A stretch of 45,171 nucleotides of DNA, from positions 1 through 45,171 of the forward strand of contig CAYMRF010000005.1 of the NCBI GenBank assembly GCA_964392765.1, given 5' to 3'. Of this stretch, positions 31,873 through 40,246 are shown piece by piece; within the stretch, counting starts at the first letter, position 1, and the number at the start of each line of letters is the position of its first letter. The notes beneath the pieces were generated by a model, which was given only the letters and a program-made list of their open reading frames with translations, was not told where the DNA came from and did not search any database. The position numbers were made by a program, and so were the translations under genes. Source of the stretch: BTUB01 sp964392765. Its GTDB lineage: Bacteria > Babelota > Babeliae > Babelales > Vermiphilaceae.

Positions 31873-33468
31873 TTATTTCTCTTTATTCTTTAACCAATAC
31901 CAAATGCCTGCGCCTACCGCTGTGCTCGCAGCAGTTATGGTAATGGCCTTTTTGTGATCTTTTATAAAGCGTTTTGTATCAACAAGTTTCTTTTTATACC
32001 ATGGCAGCAATTCATATTGCTTTTGCTGGTGGTAGCTTTCTATAAAATCTTTTACCGTGATATTTGCCGCTTTTTCTAATAGCTTACTGCGTAAAAATTC
32101 ACTGTGTTGAATAATGCTATATGCTCCGGCATCTAAAAGTCTTTGTAATAGATCGCAATCTCCTGCAGCAGCGACATTACTTAAATGGCGAATGGAAATA
32201 TCTTCAGGGAGTGCTGCCCCATGATCCAATAATAAGGATGCAATGGTGCATGCAGAACGTGCAAGTGCTATGGTTAATGTTTGCTCATTAAAGCGATTGG
32301 TGACATGAGGATTGGCGTCATGGGTTAATAATATGCGTACCGCTTCTGTATTTTTTTGACAGATTGCAGTAAGAAGAGCAGTTTCATTCTCGAGTCCGCG
32401 AACATTTGGATCAGCGCCTAAACCAAGAAGAAAGGTTGCAAAAGGAATGTTATTCCAGAGAATTGCTTCATGCAGTGCTGTCATCTGTCCATGAATTAAT
32501 ATATTAATATCTGCCCCAAATTTCTTGAGTAGGACTATTCCCTCTTTAAATTTTTCGCTGAAACATTTTTCTAATGATTGAGGATCAATAGTTGCGCCAG
32601 CTTCAAGAAGTATTTGCATCAAAGCTAAATTTTTCTTATCAACCGCCATATAAAGCGGAGTCTTTTGATGGCTATTAGGCTCATTAATGTCTGCTTTATG
32701 CGCAAGAAGTAATTTGGTTTCTTCTACTAATCCTCTCTCAACCGTATGGTGTAATGCGGTCTCACCGTACAAATTCTTTGCATTCACGTGTGCGCCTTTT
32801 TCTAATAAAAACTGGAGAGTTGTTAATCGGCCAGGAGCTTCGCTGGCCATTGCTACGGTTATCAAAGGAGTTCGTTTATCATAGCCTTCTCTATCTTCGA
32901 TAGAAACACCGCGAGAGAGCAGCAACAATATGGTTTTAGTATGACCCTTTACCGCAGCAAGATTTATAGGAGAGCTCCATTGAGAATGTGGAGAAACATT
33001 ACTTATTTCAAGATGGGGATTTATAGTATAAAGATCATCTAATAATGATTGAGTAAGAATGCCTTGATGGCATGCTGCTGATAAAAGAGTTTGCGTATAT
33101 GCCAAAGCTTTTTCTCGCGCTTCTTCTCTATTTGCATCGGTTAATTTTTTTGCTATTTCCTCAGCAGTAAGTTCTAGCTTTTCCTCTAGTGCTCGTGCAA
33201 ATTCAAGAGTTTGCGCATCGATATTTTCAGGAGCAACCTCATCATAATAAGATACAAGATCCTTATGCTTTTCCATGAAGGAGCAAATTTCTTTAATTTC
33301 TTGCGGTAATTCAGCTTCTTCCAATTCTTCTGAGCTATAGGCTTGGCCTGCCTTATGGGCAGATAAAAATTTAAGCGAAGGGGGATTATAAACCGGCGGC
33401 TTTGGCGCAGGCTCCATTGCAGGGGTAAGAATAGGCAAGAGTAAAGTTAAAAATAATAAACGTTTCAT
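31873..33468 (-). CDS. Large exported ankyrin-repeat protein with C-terminal membrane anchor
   Basis: Signal peptide MKRLLFLTLLLPILTPA followed by MEPAPKPPVYNPPS. Helical region to about 160, then eight or so ankyrin repeats (about 165-440), with consensus units such as SPINLAAVKGHTKTILLLLS, ETALHHTVERGLVEETKLLL, TPLYMAVDKKNLALMQILLE and ETALLTAICQKNTEAVRILL. A C-terminal basic stretch and transmembrane helix (HKKAITITAASTAVGAGIWY) anchor the protein. 531 aa. Same TGGAGATTATT leader as the next gene. Protein-binding scaffold on the cell surface or in a membrane; partners unknown. Confidence 0.92.
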   Translation of the reverse strand: MKRLLFLTLLLPILTPAMEPAPKPPVYNPPSLKFLSAHKAGQAYSSEELEEAELPQEIKEICSFMEKHKDLVSYYDEVAPENIDAQTLEFARALEEKLELTAEEIAKKLTDANREEAREKALAYTQTLLSAACHQGILTQSLLDDLYTINPHLEISNVSPHSQWSSPINLAAVKGHTKTILLLLSRGVSIEDREGYDKRTPLITVAMASEAPGRLTTLQFLLEKGAHVNAKNLYGETALHHTVERGLVEETKLLLAHKADINEPNSHQKTPLYMAVDKKNLALMQILLEAGATIDPQSLEKCFSEKFKEGIVLLKKFGADINILIHGQMTALHEAILWNNIPFATFLLGLGADPNVRGLENETALLTAICQKNTEAVRILLTHDANPHVTNRFNEQTLTIALARSACTIASLLLDHGAALPEDISIRHLSNVAAAGDCDLLQRLLDAGAYSIIQHSEFLRSKLLEKAANITVKDFIESYHQQKQYELLPWYKKKLVDTKRFIKDHKKAITITAASTAVGAGIWYWLKNKEK

Positions 33469-33503
33469 AATAATCTCCATTTTTTCATAAAATTTATTGC
33501 ATA

Positions 33504-33995
33504 CTATTGAATGTCATCCGCCAAACGTAATTCTCTGTTTTGTTCTTTTACTAAATCTTTTATTTCTTGTTCGAGTTTTTTAAGCTTATTATTCGAATTT
33601 CTATAGCAATCTCGAGCGCTTAAGAAATATGTTAATCCAAGAAAACCCGTAAGCTCATTTCCTAATAAAGCAAAGGGAGGAGCCCAAATTCGAGCCCAAT
33701 TAAGATCTCTTTTATCTTGTCTTGCCACATCTGTTTGGTTTACGATTCTTTCGCACAGGGATTCATGAGTCCAAAGGTCTCTATTCTGAATTCTATGAGT
33801 AGGAAGCTTTGGCATCGGATATTGGTTTTTAACCTCAGCGACGCGCTGCTCAAAGGTGGGCTTAACTTCCCATTTGAGACTGCTAACTGCTTTCAAGGCA
33901 TTGTTGGCCGATGTAAATCGGGCTCTAAACATCGCATCAGAAGATAGAAATCCCATGGTGGTTAGAATAAGTAGTGAAATAATAAGTTTTTTCAT
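33504..33995 (-). CDS. Exported/membrane protein, first gene of effector-like operon
   Basis: Not recognised; 163 residues. Signal peptide MKKLIISLLILTTMGFLSSD with cleavage at DA before MFRARFTS, a soluble part with one Cys (HESLCERIVN), a hydrophobic segment (WAPPFALLGNELTGFLGLTY, about 105-124) and a charged helical tail. The gene has a strong promoter (34036-34063) and TGGAGA before ATG, and leads an operon of five exported proteins ending at 27609. Confidence 0.75.
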   Translation of the reverse strand: MKKLIISLLILTTMGFLSSDAMFRARFTSANNALKAVSSLKWEVKPTFEQRVAEVKNQYPMPKLPTHRIQNRDLWTHESLCERIVNQTDVARQDKRDLNWARIWAPPFALLGNELTGFLGLTYFLSARDCYRNSNNKLKKLEQEIKDLVKEQNRELRLADDIQ

Positions 33996-34035
33996 GATAT
34001 TTTCTCCATTTATAATGATTTTTACACCTATTCTG

Positions 34036-34063
34036 AGTATGGCAAAAATTGCGTATTTGTCAA
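34036..34063 (-). promoter_or_regulatory. Promoter of the five-gene exported-protein operon
   Basis: Minus strand consensus TTGACA (34063-34058), 16-nt spacer, CATACT (34041-34036). The spacer shares GCAATTTTTGCCATAC with the element at 11310-11337. Confidence 0.75.
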
Positions 34064-34111
34064 TTTATAAAGGATTAAAAAGAGACAATCGAATAAACTT
34101 GTAGGCAAATG

Positions 34112-34141
34112 TTGTGTAAATTGGTTAATCGATTATATAAT
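34112..34141 (+). promoter_or_regulatory. Promoter of the AAA_14 ATPase gene
   Basis: TTGTGT (34112-34117), 18-nt spacer, consensus TATAAT (34136-34141), 34 nt before the GTG start. Confidence 0.7.
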
Positions 34142-34175
34142 GTGTACAGAATTGGCTATAAATTGAGGAAAAATT

Positions 34176-35351
34176 GTGTTTAAAAGAGATATTGAAGAGC
34201 GGCTACGTTATTTTGCCACCAAATTACCGGTAGTCACCATTTTAGGTCCCCGGCAATCGGGAAAAACCACGATCGCTAAAGCCACGTTTCCAGAGCATAC
34301 CTATATCAGTTTTGAGGATATTGATCGGCGCTCCTTTGCCACTGATGATCCTCGCCGGTTTTTACGGGAATATGAAAATGAGCATGGTCTCATTTTAGAC
34401 GAAATTCAGCATGTTCCTGATCTTCTTTCATACATTCAAACGTACGTAGATCAAGAGAGGCGCAATGGCTATTTTATTTTAACGGGATCTCAAAATTTCT
34501 TAGTTACTCAAGCTATTTCGCAAACATTGGCAGGGCGCATGGCAGTTCTCACGCTTTTGCCCCTTTCGCTTAAAGAACTTATTGAGAATAAGCTTATTGC
34601 CAATTATGAGCAAGCGATCTTTTATGGGGGATATCCGCGTATTTTTGAGCAAAAATTACTTCCTCAGGAATGGTATCCTTCCTATATTTTAAATTATATT
34701 GAGCGTGATGCGCGGCAGATTACGCAAGTGGTTGATCTGGGAGCATTTCAACGATTTATTAAATTGTGCGCCGGAAGAATTGGGCAACTATTAAATATTT
34801 CAGCCTTGGCAACCGATGCGGGGATAAATGTGCACACGGCCCGATCATGGCTTTCGGTATTGCAGGCCAGTTATATCATCGTTCTTTTGCAACCCCATTT
34901 TACCAATTTTAGTAAGCGGTTAATTAAAGCACCGAAATTATATTTTTTAGATACGGGTATTGCCTGTAATCTGCTTGAGATTAGATCTGAGCAGGATCTT
35001 AACACTCATTATTTGCGCGGCGGTCTTTTTGAATCAATGATTATTAACGAGCTTTATAAGCAATATTATAATAAAGGAGCTCAGCCTGGCCTTTATTTCT
35101 GGCGCGATAGCCATGGCCATGAAATGGATTGCATTATTGATCGGGGTAGCATTTTAACTCCCATTGAAATTAAAGCAGGAGAAACAATAGATTCCAGCTA
35201 TTTTGACGGCTTAACCTATTGGAATGAATTGGCCAAAGCAAATCCAGAAAATGGATATATAATTTATGGAGGCAAAGAAAATCAAAGCCGCTCTAAAGGA
35301 AATGTGATTAGTTGGCGATCAATTCATAAAATTGTGGATTCTCATCCATGA
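34176..35351 (+). CDS. AAA_14/DUF4143-family ATPase
   Basis: Cytosolic P-loop ATPase with the standard layout of this family: AAA_14 domain (residues 1-130) with Walker A GPRQSGKTT (24-32), Walker B LILDEIQHV (72-80) and sensor ILTGSQNF, followed by a winged-helix/DUF4143 part with YIERDARQITQVVDLGAFQR and a nuclease-like end (YFWRDSHGHEMDCIIDRG, LTPIEIKAGET). 391 aa. The start is GTG at 34176 with GAGGA 7 nt before it. Divergent from the exported-protein operon. Members are abundant in small symbiont genomes; the role is unknown. The D...EIK pattern near the C-terminus recalls PD-(D/E)xK nucleases. Confidence 0.92.
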   Translation: MFKRDIEERLRYFATKLPVVTILGPRQSGKTTIAKATFPEHTYISFEDIDRRSFATDDPRRFLREYENEHGLILDEIQHVPDLLSYIQTYVDQERRNGYFILTGSQNFLVTQAISQTLAGRMAVLTLLPLSLKELIENKLIANYEQAIFYGGYPRIFEQKLLPQEWYPSYILNYIERDARQITQVVDLGAFQRFIKLCAGRIGQLLNISALATDAGINVHTARSWLSVLQASYIIVLLQPHFTNFSKRLIKAPKLYFLDTGIACNLLEIRSEQDLNTHYLRGGLFESMIINELYKQYYNKGAQPGLYFWRDSHGHEMDCIIDRGSILTPIEIKAGETIDSSYFDGLTYWNELAKANPENGYIIYGGKENQSRSKGNVISWRSIHKIVDSHP

Positions 35352-35369
35352 GAAATTGTTTTTCTAATA

Positions 35370-36398
35370 TCATTGCACGCTTGCAGATGCGATTACTTTT
35401 ATAACATCTAATGGCAGCGAAATTTTTCTAAGCCTTCGTGCTCGCTCAAGCCAAATGCGTGTTTTATAATATCGTGCAAGCATGAGATGAATATCTCGTC
35501 TTTCTTTAATTTTTTTGCATGATTCTACAAATTGTGCGCTTAGGCTAGATCTAAAGTTCACCATAGAACAAATATGAATGTTAAGTGCTTGGATTTCTTC
35601 ACCGATATAATTATTCATCTGGCTTTCGCATTGTAATAATGCTTTCGCAGACGCATTATCTTTGAGCCTTGCTCGTAATGATTCAAAAGTAGTTCTTACA
35701 AATGGCTCATCGATTGATAGTGTCTGCTTTAATTGATCATGAAAGTTTGTGAGACTCTTCGATAGTAATGATTTAACATCTTGTAAATCAACATGAGGCG
35801 ATTGCAATAAAATATGAACATATTCAGGCGGAAGCTCGCGATCTAAGGCGATTGTTAAAGGTGTTTTATCGCATTTATTCAGTTCCATTTTAGATCCTGC
35901 GCTTACCAAAAGTTTGATTCTTTCCAAGCAAGCATCGCGTTTGCGTACTACTTTGAGAGCAACTTGTAAGGGGGTATCCTCGTCCATGTCTTTTATATCG
36001 AGATTAGCCTCTCTGGCTAAAAATAGCCGCGTGAGCGAAAGTTTTTGTTCTTCGGTAAAAGCGCTCCTGGTTCTGTTTTGATAATTGAAAAAAATCGAAT
36101 GTAAGTTTGAACCGTAAGGATATTCACTATGGGGATTAACCTCAATGTTTTTTTGCAGCAATAAGAAATGAGCAACGGGATAACATTGATTGCAGCATGA
36201 GATTGAAAGGGCTGTGCTCCAGGGATAAGAACCGGCATTAATATTTACTCCATTTGCCACGCAAGCTTGAACCGTTGACAAATCATTTTCTAGAGCAGCT
36301 TTTTTGAAGCGTTGTTCAAGGGTTAATGGTCCCTCTTGATCTTCTTGCATGGCATGCAGTGATGAAAAGATTAAAAGAGTTATGAGAAGCAATTTCAT
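35370..36398 (-). CDS. Exported ankyrin protein with F-box-like C-terminal end
   Basis: Signal peptide MKLLLITLLIFSSLHA followed by MQEDQEGPL. Ankyrin repeats over about 30-215 (RFKKAALENDLSTVQACVAN, DTPLQVALKVVRKRD, KTPLTIALDRE). A helical region follows, and the chain ends with RKISLPLDVIKVIASASVQ, whose LPxDVIxxI pattern matches the start of an F-box. 342 aa. Last gene of the eight-gene run; its start overlaps the upstream stop by 4 nt. Less certain than the F-box-like ends at 7964 and 42003 because the motif stops after one helix. Confidence 0.82.
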   Translation of the reverse strand: MKLLLITLLIFSSLHAMQEDQEGPLTLEQRFKKAALENDLSTVQACVANGVNINAGSYPWSTALSISCCNQCYPVAHFLLLQKNIEVNPHSEYPYGSNLHSIFFNYQNRTRSAFTEEQKLSLTRLFLAREANLDIKDMDEDTPLQVALKVVRKRDACLERIKLLVSAGSKMELNKCDKTPLTIALDRELPPEYVHILLQSPHVDLQDVKSLLSKSLTNFHDQLKQTLSIDEPFVRTTFESLRARLKDNASAKALLQCESQMNNYIGEEIQALNIHICSMVNFRSSLSAQFVESCKKIKERRDIHLMLARYYKTRIWLERARRLRKISLPLDVIKVIASASVQ

Positions 36399-36754
36399 AT
36401 GTCGATTCCGGGAATCAGGCCGGTAACCCTAATCCCGGATGGCATATGCAAATCGAATGGCCCTACCATGAGCAATTCTTGAATCCGGCGCAACTTTTTC
36501 TTTTCAGCGTCCAGTTCTTGAATTCTCTTAGAGATAGATTGCATTTGATAGTTGTATAAATCCAAAGGGAGTAAGCTGAAATAAGTATTTGCATATCGGT
36601 CTGGATTTCGCCTAATAATTTCCAATTCTAAATTCAGGCGCTCTAACGTGGCCATTTCTTTATCTATTTTATCAAGAGTTGATTCTTCACCGGGCGATGG
36701 CATAATTGATAAAGAAAATAAAATGAGTGTTATTGCAATTAACTTTTTGAACAT
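36395..36754 (-). CDS. Small exported coiled-coil protein, unknown
   Basis: Not recognised; 119 residues. Signal peptide MFKKLIAITLILFSLSI then MPSPGEES. The mature chain is a long charged helix with coiled-coil character (DKIDKEMATLERLNLELEII, ISKRIQELDAEKKKLRRIQE) and ends in a hydrophobic MVGPFDLHMPSGIRVTGLIP. 17 nt after the SAP-domain gene, 4-nt overlap with the next ankyrin gene. Confidence 0.75.
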   Translation of the reverse strand: MFKKLIAITLILFSLSIMPSPGEESTLDKIDKEMATLERLNLELEIIRRNPDRYANTYFSLLPLDLYNYQMQSISKRIQELDAEKKKLRRIQELLMVGPFDLHMPSGIRVTGLIPGIDI

Positions 36755-36771
36755 GAATTTTTTTTCTTTAG

Positions 36772-37371
36772 CTAAAGCATTTTTTTAATCATTGTTTGCA
36801 CAAAAATAACTTTTTCTTCTCTCACCTTTTTCCAGGCCTTCATTGCCTCTTGTTTTGAGGCATTCGGATTTTGACAGGAATAGCGCTGCATAAAATTAAT
36901 GAGAGCCCATTCTTTTTTTGGCTTTACCGGTTGCTTTTTTCGAGCTTCATACTCTTGCTGCCACATATGAGCATATTCTTGATAGGTGGGTGGATTGCCA
37001 GCCTTCCAGCGGGCATTGATCCAGTCAATCCCGAATGCGGTGAAATGAAAATGGGAACCGATTAATTTTTTAAAAAAAGCGCGCGTTTTTCCATCATTTT
37101 TATAAGAGCCATGCAGCATTACTGTTTCTGGTCTTAATTGATACAATTGGCTTTTCTTTGCTTTAGAATTTTCTGGCAGTGGAATTATTGGTAGTTTTTT
37201 GCCTGTAGAAAAATACTGTATAATGCGATCGATTATTTCTGCTTTCGGACCATCAAGCGGTATTTGCAAATAGTCGGCAAGAGTTTCCAGTTCTGCGATT
37301 TTTAAAAAATAGAGTGCATCAAACAGCTCTTGGCGTTCTGAGGGAGAAAGAGAATCGATTGGTTGTGGCAT
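36772..37371 (-). CDS. SAP-domain protein with DUF6434-like C-terminal domain
   Basis: Cytosolic, probably nucleic-acid binding. Residues 12-55 form a SAP-type helix-extension-helix (LKIAELETLADYLQIPLDGP, KAEIIDRIIQYFSTG). The C-terminal part (about 75-199) matches a domain I recall as DUF6434: HFHFTAFGIDWINARWKAGN followed by PPTYQEYAHMWQQEYEAR, and a last helix pair ending KVREEKVIFVQTMIKKML. 199 aa. One of two genes in the run with no signal peptide. Role unknown; it may act on DNA or chromatin. Confidence 0.75.
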   Translation of the reverse strand: MPQPIDSLSPSERQELFDALYFLKIAELETLADYLQIPLDGPKAEIIDRIIQYFSTGKKLPIIPLPENSKAKKSQLYQLRPETVMLHGSYKNDGKTRAFFKKLIGSHFHFTAFGIDWINARWKAGNPPTYQEYAHMWQQEYEARKKQPVKPKKEWALINFMQRYSCQNPNASKQEAMKAWKKVREEKVIFVQTMIKKML

Positions 37372-37383
37372 AACATTCGTTCT

Positions 37384-37812
37384 TTACTTTTTATTCAGCT
37401 CAGATTTTTTATCATACTCATCGCATAGCATACTCGCTTCGGCGTCAATTCGTTTCATATCCCAGTCCATTTGAATGGCACCAAATTCTCTTGCATTGCG
37501 ATACAGAATTCCTCTGCTGATATCTGCAGGCATCGGAATTTTATTGTAATGCCACAATCTTTTGAGTAAGGACATTCTGAACCATTCAGGAGAACGTTGA
37601 AAAACATTATTAATTACTTTGCAAGGTTCTGTATCTTTTTTTTCTGCACGGCAAAGCTCAAGAATATGCTGTTGATTGATTACTTGCGAGTTCTTTTTAG
37701 CATTTTCAGAGGCGCAATCTAGAGGCAATTCACCTCCAAGCCACATAGCAGGTGCGGCTAATGGACTGGCCAGAAGAAATATAAAAAGAATTGATATAAA
37801 AAATTTTTTCAT
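37384..37812 (-). CDS. Exported protein, unknown
   Basis: Not recognised; 142 residues. Signal peptide MKKFFISILFIFLLASPLAA with cleavage at APA before MWLGGELPLD. The mature chain is helical with four cysteines (DCASEN, ELCRAE, PCKVIN, MLCDEY). ATG 37812 chosen over 37824: GGAA lies 6 nt before it. Member of the eight-gene run. Confidence 0.75.
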   Translation of the reverse strand: MKKFFISILFIFLLASPLAAPAMWLGGELPLDCASENAKKNSQVINQQHILELCRAEKKDTEPCKVINNVFQRSPEWFRMSLLKRLWHYNKIPMPADISRGILYRNAREFGAIQMDWDMKRIDAEASMLCDEYDKKSELNKK

Positions 37813-37871
37813 GGTTGTTTCCAATGATATTTAGTGAGCAAATCTTACCTTTGTTTTTAATGAATCAAGTG

Positions 37872-38573
37872 CTATTTTTTTGGGGTTTCTTTAAACAGAT
37901 CAGAAAATTCAGTTAAATTGTAGTGTTCTGCCATTTCGATTGCTGTTCCGCCACAGCTGTCCTGCTCGGGATCGGCTCCAGCACTTAAAAGAATCTTAGC
38001 GGTTTCTAAATAATTTTCATATCTTATAGGGTCTTTGCGTCGTCTTCGTACCTCCCCAATCAACATGCGAAGAACGCCTTGGCTCATGCTAGTTTGATTA
38101 ATGCAATTCAGGGAGTGCACATTGGCTCCAGATTGCAAAAGCAAATGAGTATTCTTGGGTGCTCCGCCCATTGCTGCATGATGCAAGGGCGTCTCATCAT
38201 CACGATTCAAGGATTTGGGCGATGCTCCAGATTTTAAAAGATATTCAACGAGCGGTGAGTATTTATCAAGAGGCGCAATTCTATGGAGCCATGTTTCCCA
38301 GGCAGTATCACTTATTATGGTGTCAGGATCGGCACCTTGCTGTATTAATCGGCTGGTTGTTTCAATGAATGGATAATTCGTGACCACCTCAGGGCTAAAT
38401 TGTTCCCAAGCGTTTGGTTGGTCCCATTCACTCCAGATGGGGAAATTTGCTAATACTACGCTTTTAAGTTCTTTATTGAGTTTCTCTTTTTCTGCAGCTT
38501 GCATCGCAAAAATTTCTGATGAAAGAGAGATGATGTATAAAAGGACTGCAGCGAGTAATAATTGTTTTTTCAT
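37872..38573 (-). CDS. Exported ankyrin-repeat protein
   Basis: Signal peptide MKKQLLLAAVLLYIISLSSE with cleavage at IFA before MQAAEKEKL. About four ankyrin repeats over residues 70-225 (SRLIQQGADPDTI, YLLKSGASPKSLNRDDETPL, HHAAMGGAPKNTHLLLQSGA, AKILLSAGADPEQDSCGGTA). 233 aa. 11 nt after the lipoprotein gene. Protein-interaction scaffold; partners unknown. Confidence 0.9.
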   Translation of the reverse strand: MKKQLLLAAVLLYIISLSSEIFAMQAAEKEKLNKELKSVVLANFPIWSEWDQPNAWEQFSPEVVTNYPFIETTSRLIQQGADPDTIISDTAWETWLHRIAPLDKYSPLVEYLLKSGASPKSLNRDDETPLHHAAMGGAPKNTHLLLQSGANVHSLNCINQTSMSQGVLRMLIGEVRRRRKDPIRYENYLETAKILLSAGADPEQDSCGGTAIEMAEHYNLTEFSDLFKETPKK

Positions 38574-38584
38574 ACGTCCATTTC

Positions 38585-39076
38585 TTATGAAATTTGCTTT
38601 TTTGAATTTTTCAATGCGATTCTTTGTTTCTCAGCTCCCTTTGCTGATAGAAGACCCATGAGCCACGGATATAGTTCAGGTTGCTTATTTTTCAATTGTT
38701 TAAACAGTTCTTCTGCTTCTATCTGATGAACCAATAAGAGCGCCTGTTCATCAGATAATGAAATGTTATCGAATGTTTTTTTTCCGAGAGCAATTTTAGC
38801 CAATTTATCCTGATCCGTCTCGCCAGGATATGGTAATTGTAAAGCGTCGAAAATATCGGCGACTGCAGTATCAAGATCTATTAAATCGAAGGCTTTTTTG
38901 AAGTGTTCCCTGCCTTCTTCATTAAAGGCCGAAGGCATTATATCTGCTATATCTATTATGTTAATACAATGCTGATTTGCTTGAATACTTTTAAGGGGTG
39001 CAAGTGGTGCTTTTTCACATCCTGAAATATGAAAAGAAAACAGTAAGAGAAATGAGAATTTTACACAGCTATTCAT
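38585..39076 (-). CDS. Lipoprotein, unknown
   Basis: Not recognised except for its lipoprotein signal: MNSCVKFSFLLLFSFHISGC ends in a lipobox (ISGC) with C20 as lipid-modified residue, followed by EKAPLAPLKS. The body is acidic and helical with DIADIMPSAFNEEGREHFKK and DEQALLLVHQIEAEELFKQL. 163 aa. It lies 12 nt after the MazG-like gene and 11 nt before an ankyrin gene. Probably membrane-anchored on the periplasmic side. Confidence 0.78.
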   Translation of the reverse strand: MNSCVKFSFLLLFSFHISGCEKAPLAPLKSIQANQHCINIIDIADIMPSAFNEEGREHFKKAFDLIDLDTAVADIFDALQLPYPGETDQDKLAKIALGKKTFDNISLSDEQALLLVHQIEAEELFKQLKNKQPELYPWLMGLLSAKGAEKQRIALKNSKKQIS

Positions 39077-39088
39077 AGTTGTTCCTTA

Positions 39089-39418
39089 TTATTGTGGTTC
39101 GTGAATTTCCATAACAAACATTTTTTTATCAAATCCACCGCGATGTTCTTTTTTCGCAATGCGCACTTTTTCCAATTCTTCCTGAGATCCGGCAACTAAA
39201 GGCGCAAGCGCATAAACAACTTCCAAAACATCAGCAAGTTCTTCCGTAATTGGAGTTTCTAGAAATTCGCCGACTTCTTCTTGAAGTTTTTTATAGAGCG
39301 CAACACGATACTCATTATCAGATAAAATTCGCGTAACGGCAGTTGCGTTGCGAGCCGCTAAATTTTCATGAAGATTGTTTCGCGCCAGCTTATTGAGAAT
39401 TCTTACTTTTTGAGCCAC
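39089..39418 (-). CDS. MazG/HisE-like phosphoribosyl-ATP pyrophosphohydrolase-type NTPase
   Basis: All-alpha NTP pyrophosphohydrolase superfamily, cytosolic house-cleaning enzyme. The family pattern is clear: KVRILNKLARNNLHE, TRILSDNEYRVALYKKLQEE, VGEFLETPITEELADVLEVV with the metal-binding E-x-x-E and E-x-x-D, and AKKEHRGGFDKKMFV. 109 aa, typical. It starts directly after the stop of the membrane protein gene (0-nt gap). Substrate unknown. With the HAM1-like gene at 64-642 it is the second nucleotide-sanitising gene here. Confidence 0.85.
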   Translation of the reverse strand: MAQKVRILNKLARNNLHENLAARNATAVTRILSDNEYRVALYKKLQEEVGEFLETPITEELADVLEVVYALAPLVAGSQEELEKVRIAKKEHRGGFDKKMFVMEIHEPQ

Positions 39419-40117
39419 CTATTCACCACTTTCTAATTTCGCCGTAATCATTTGCTTGATCTCTTCAAAGCGTTTCTCATAATATTCAGGATATTTATTA
39501 TCCAGAAACTGATCCATGGCGAATAGCCCGAATACGAGCGCACCCACGCCACTCAAAAGGCTCCAAACGCCTGTTAGATCATTCAAGCCCGCCAATCTTC
39601 TTAATTGGTGTTTAACTGCTCTTTCATCGGCGCCCAATGGAACATACGCAGAGGCGCTTCCATTGCCACCAATCACCCAGCTTGCTCCCAGTGCGCGCAA
39701 TTTACTTTCTATATCTCTTTTACTTTGATCATGGGTGATCTCTTTATACAAATATATTCCTGAGACTGTCGCAAAAAATGCGGCATACGCAAAAGCCTCG
39801 GTAGCTTTAGAATACGAAGGTCCATCTTTTTGTATTTCTTTATATTGATCGATCTTGATATCAATTTCTTGCATAAGTGCGTGGATTACTTTTTGGCGAT
39901 CAAGATTAGAATCGATAGTTCGTTTATTAAGCAGTTCAACTAATCGCTTAATATCAGCATCATTTACGCGCGAAGTGCCCACCGTAATAATAGGCATTAA
40001 ACCTTGAACGAGTTCTTTTTCATCTTTATAGATTCCCCAATTTTCAAAAGGGTTCCAGCTGTAGGAGTGAAAGGGTAGAGCTAGAAGAAGTAAGGCAATT
40101 GCTTGAAATGTTTTCAT
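39419..40117 (-). CDS. Exported membrane protein with two helices, unknown
   Basis: Not recognised; 232 residues. Signal peptide MKTFQAIALLLLALPFHSYS before WNPFENWG. Two further hydrophobic segments (AFAYAAFFATVSGIYLYKEI, about 108-127, and VWSLLSGVGALVFGLFAMDQ, about 184-203) flank a soluble loop with GASWVIGGNGSASAYVPLGA. ATG 40117 chosen over 40141: GAGGAT lies 6 nt before it. First gene of the eight-gene run to 35370. Confidence 0.75.
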   Translation of the reverse strand: MKTFQAIALLLLALPFHSYSWNPFENWGIYKDEKELVQGLMPIITVGTSRVNDADIKRLVELLNKRTIDSNLDRQKVIHALMQEIDIKIDQYKEIQKDGPSYSKATEAFAYAAFFATVSGIYLYKEITHDQSKRDIESKLRALGASWVIGGNGSASAYVPLGADERAVKHQLRRLAGLNDLTGVWSLLSGVGALVFGLFAMDQFLDNKYPEYYEKRFEEIKQMITAKLESGE

Positions 40118-40246
40118 GTTTATCCTCGTGTAATTATGCAATGTAGTGCGATACCTTATTCTATCAGTTCTACCCAGAAACTTAAATAGTAAATAATCGA
40201 GTGCTGTGGTAGGTTATCGCAATAAATGTTAAAGAAGGAGATGAAT

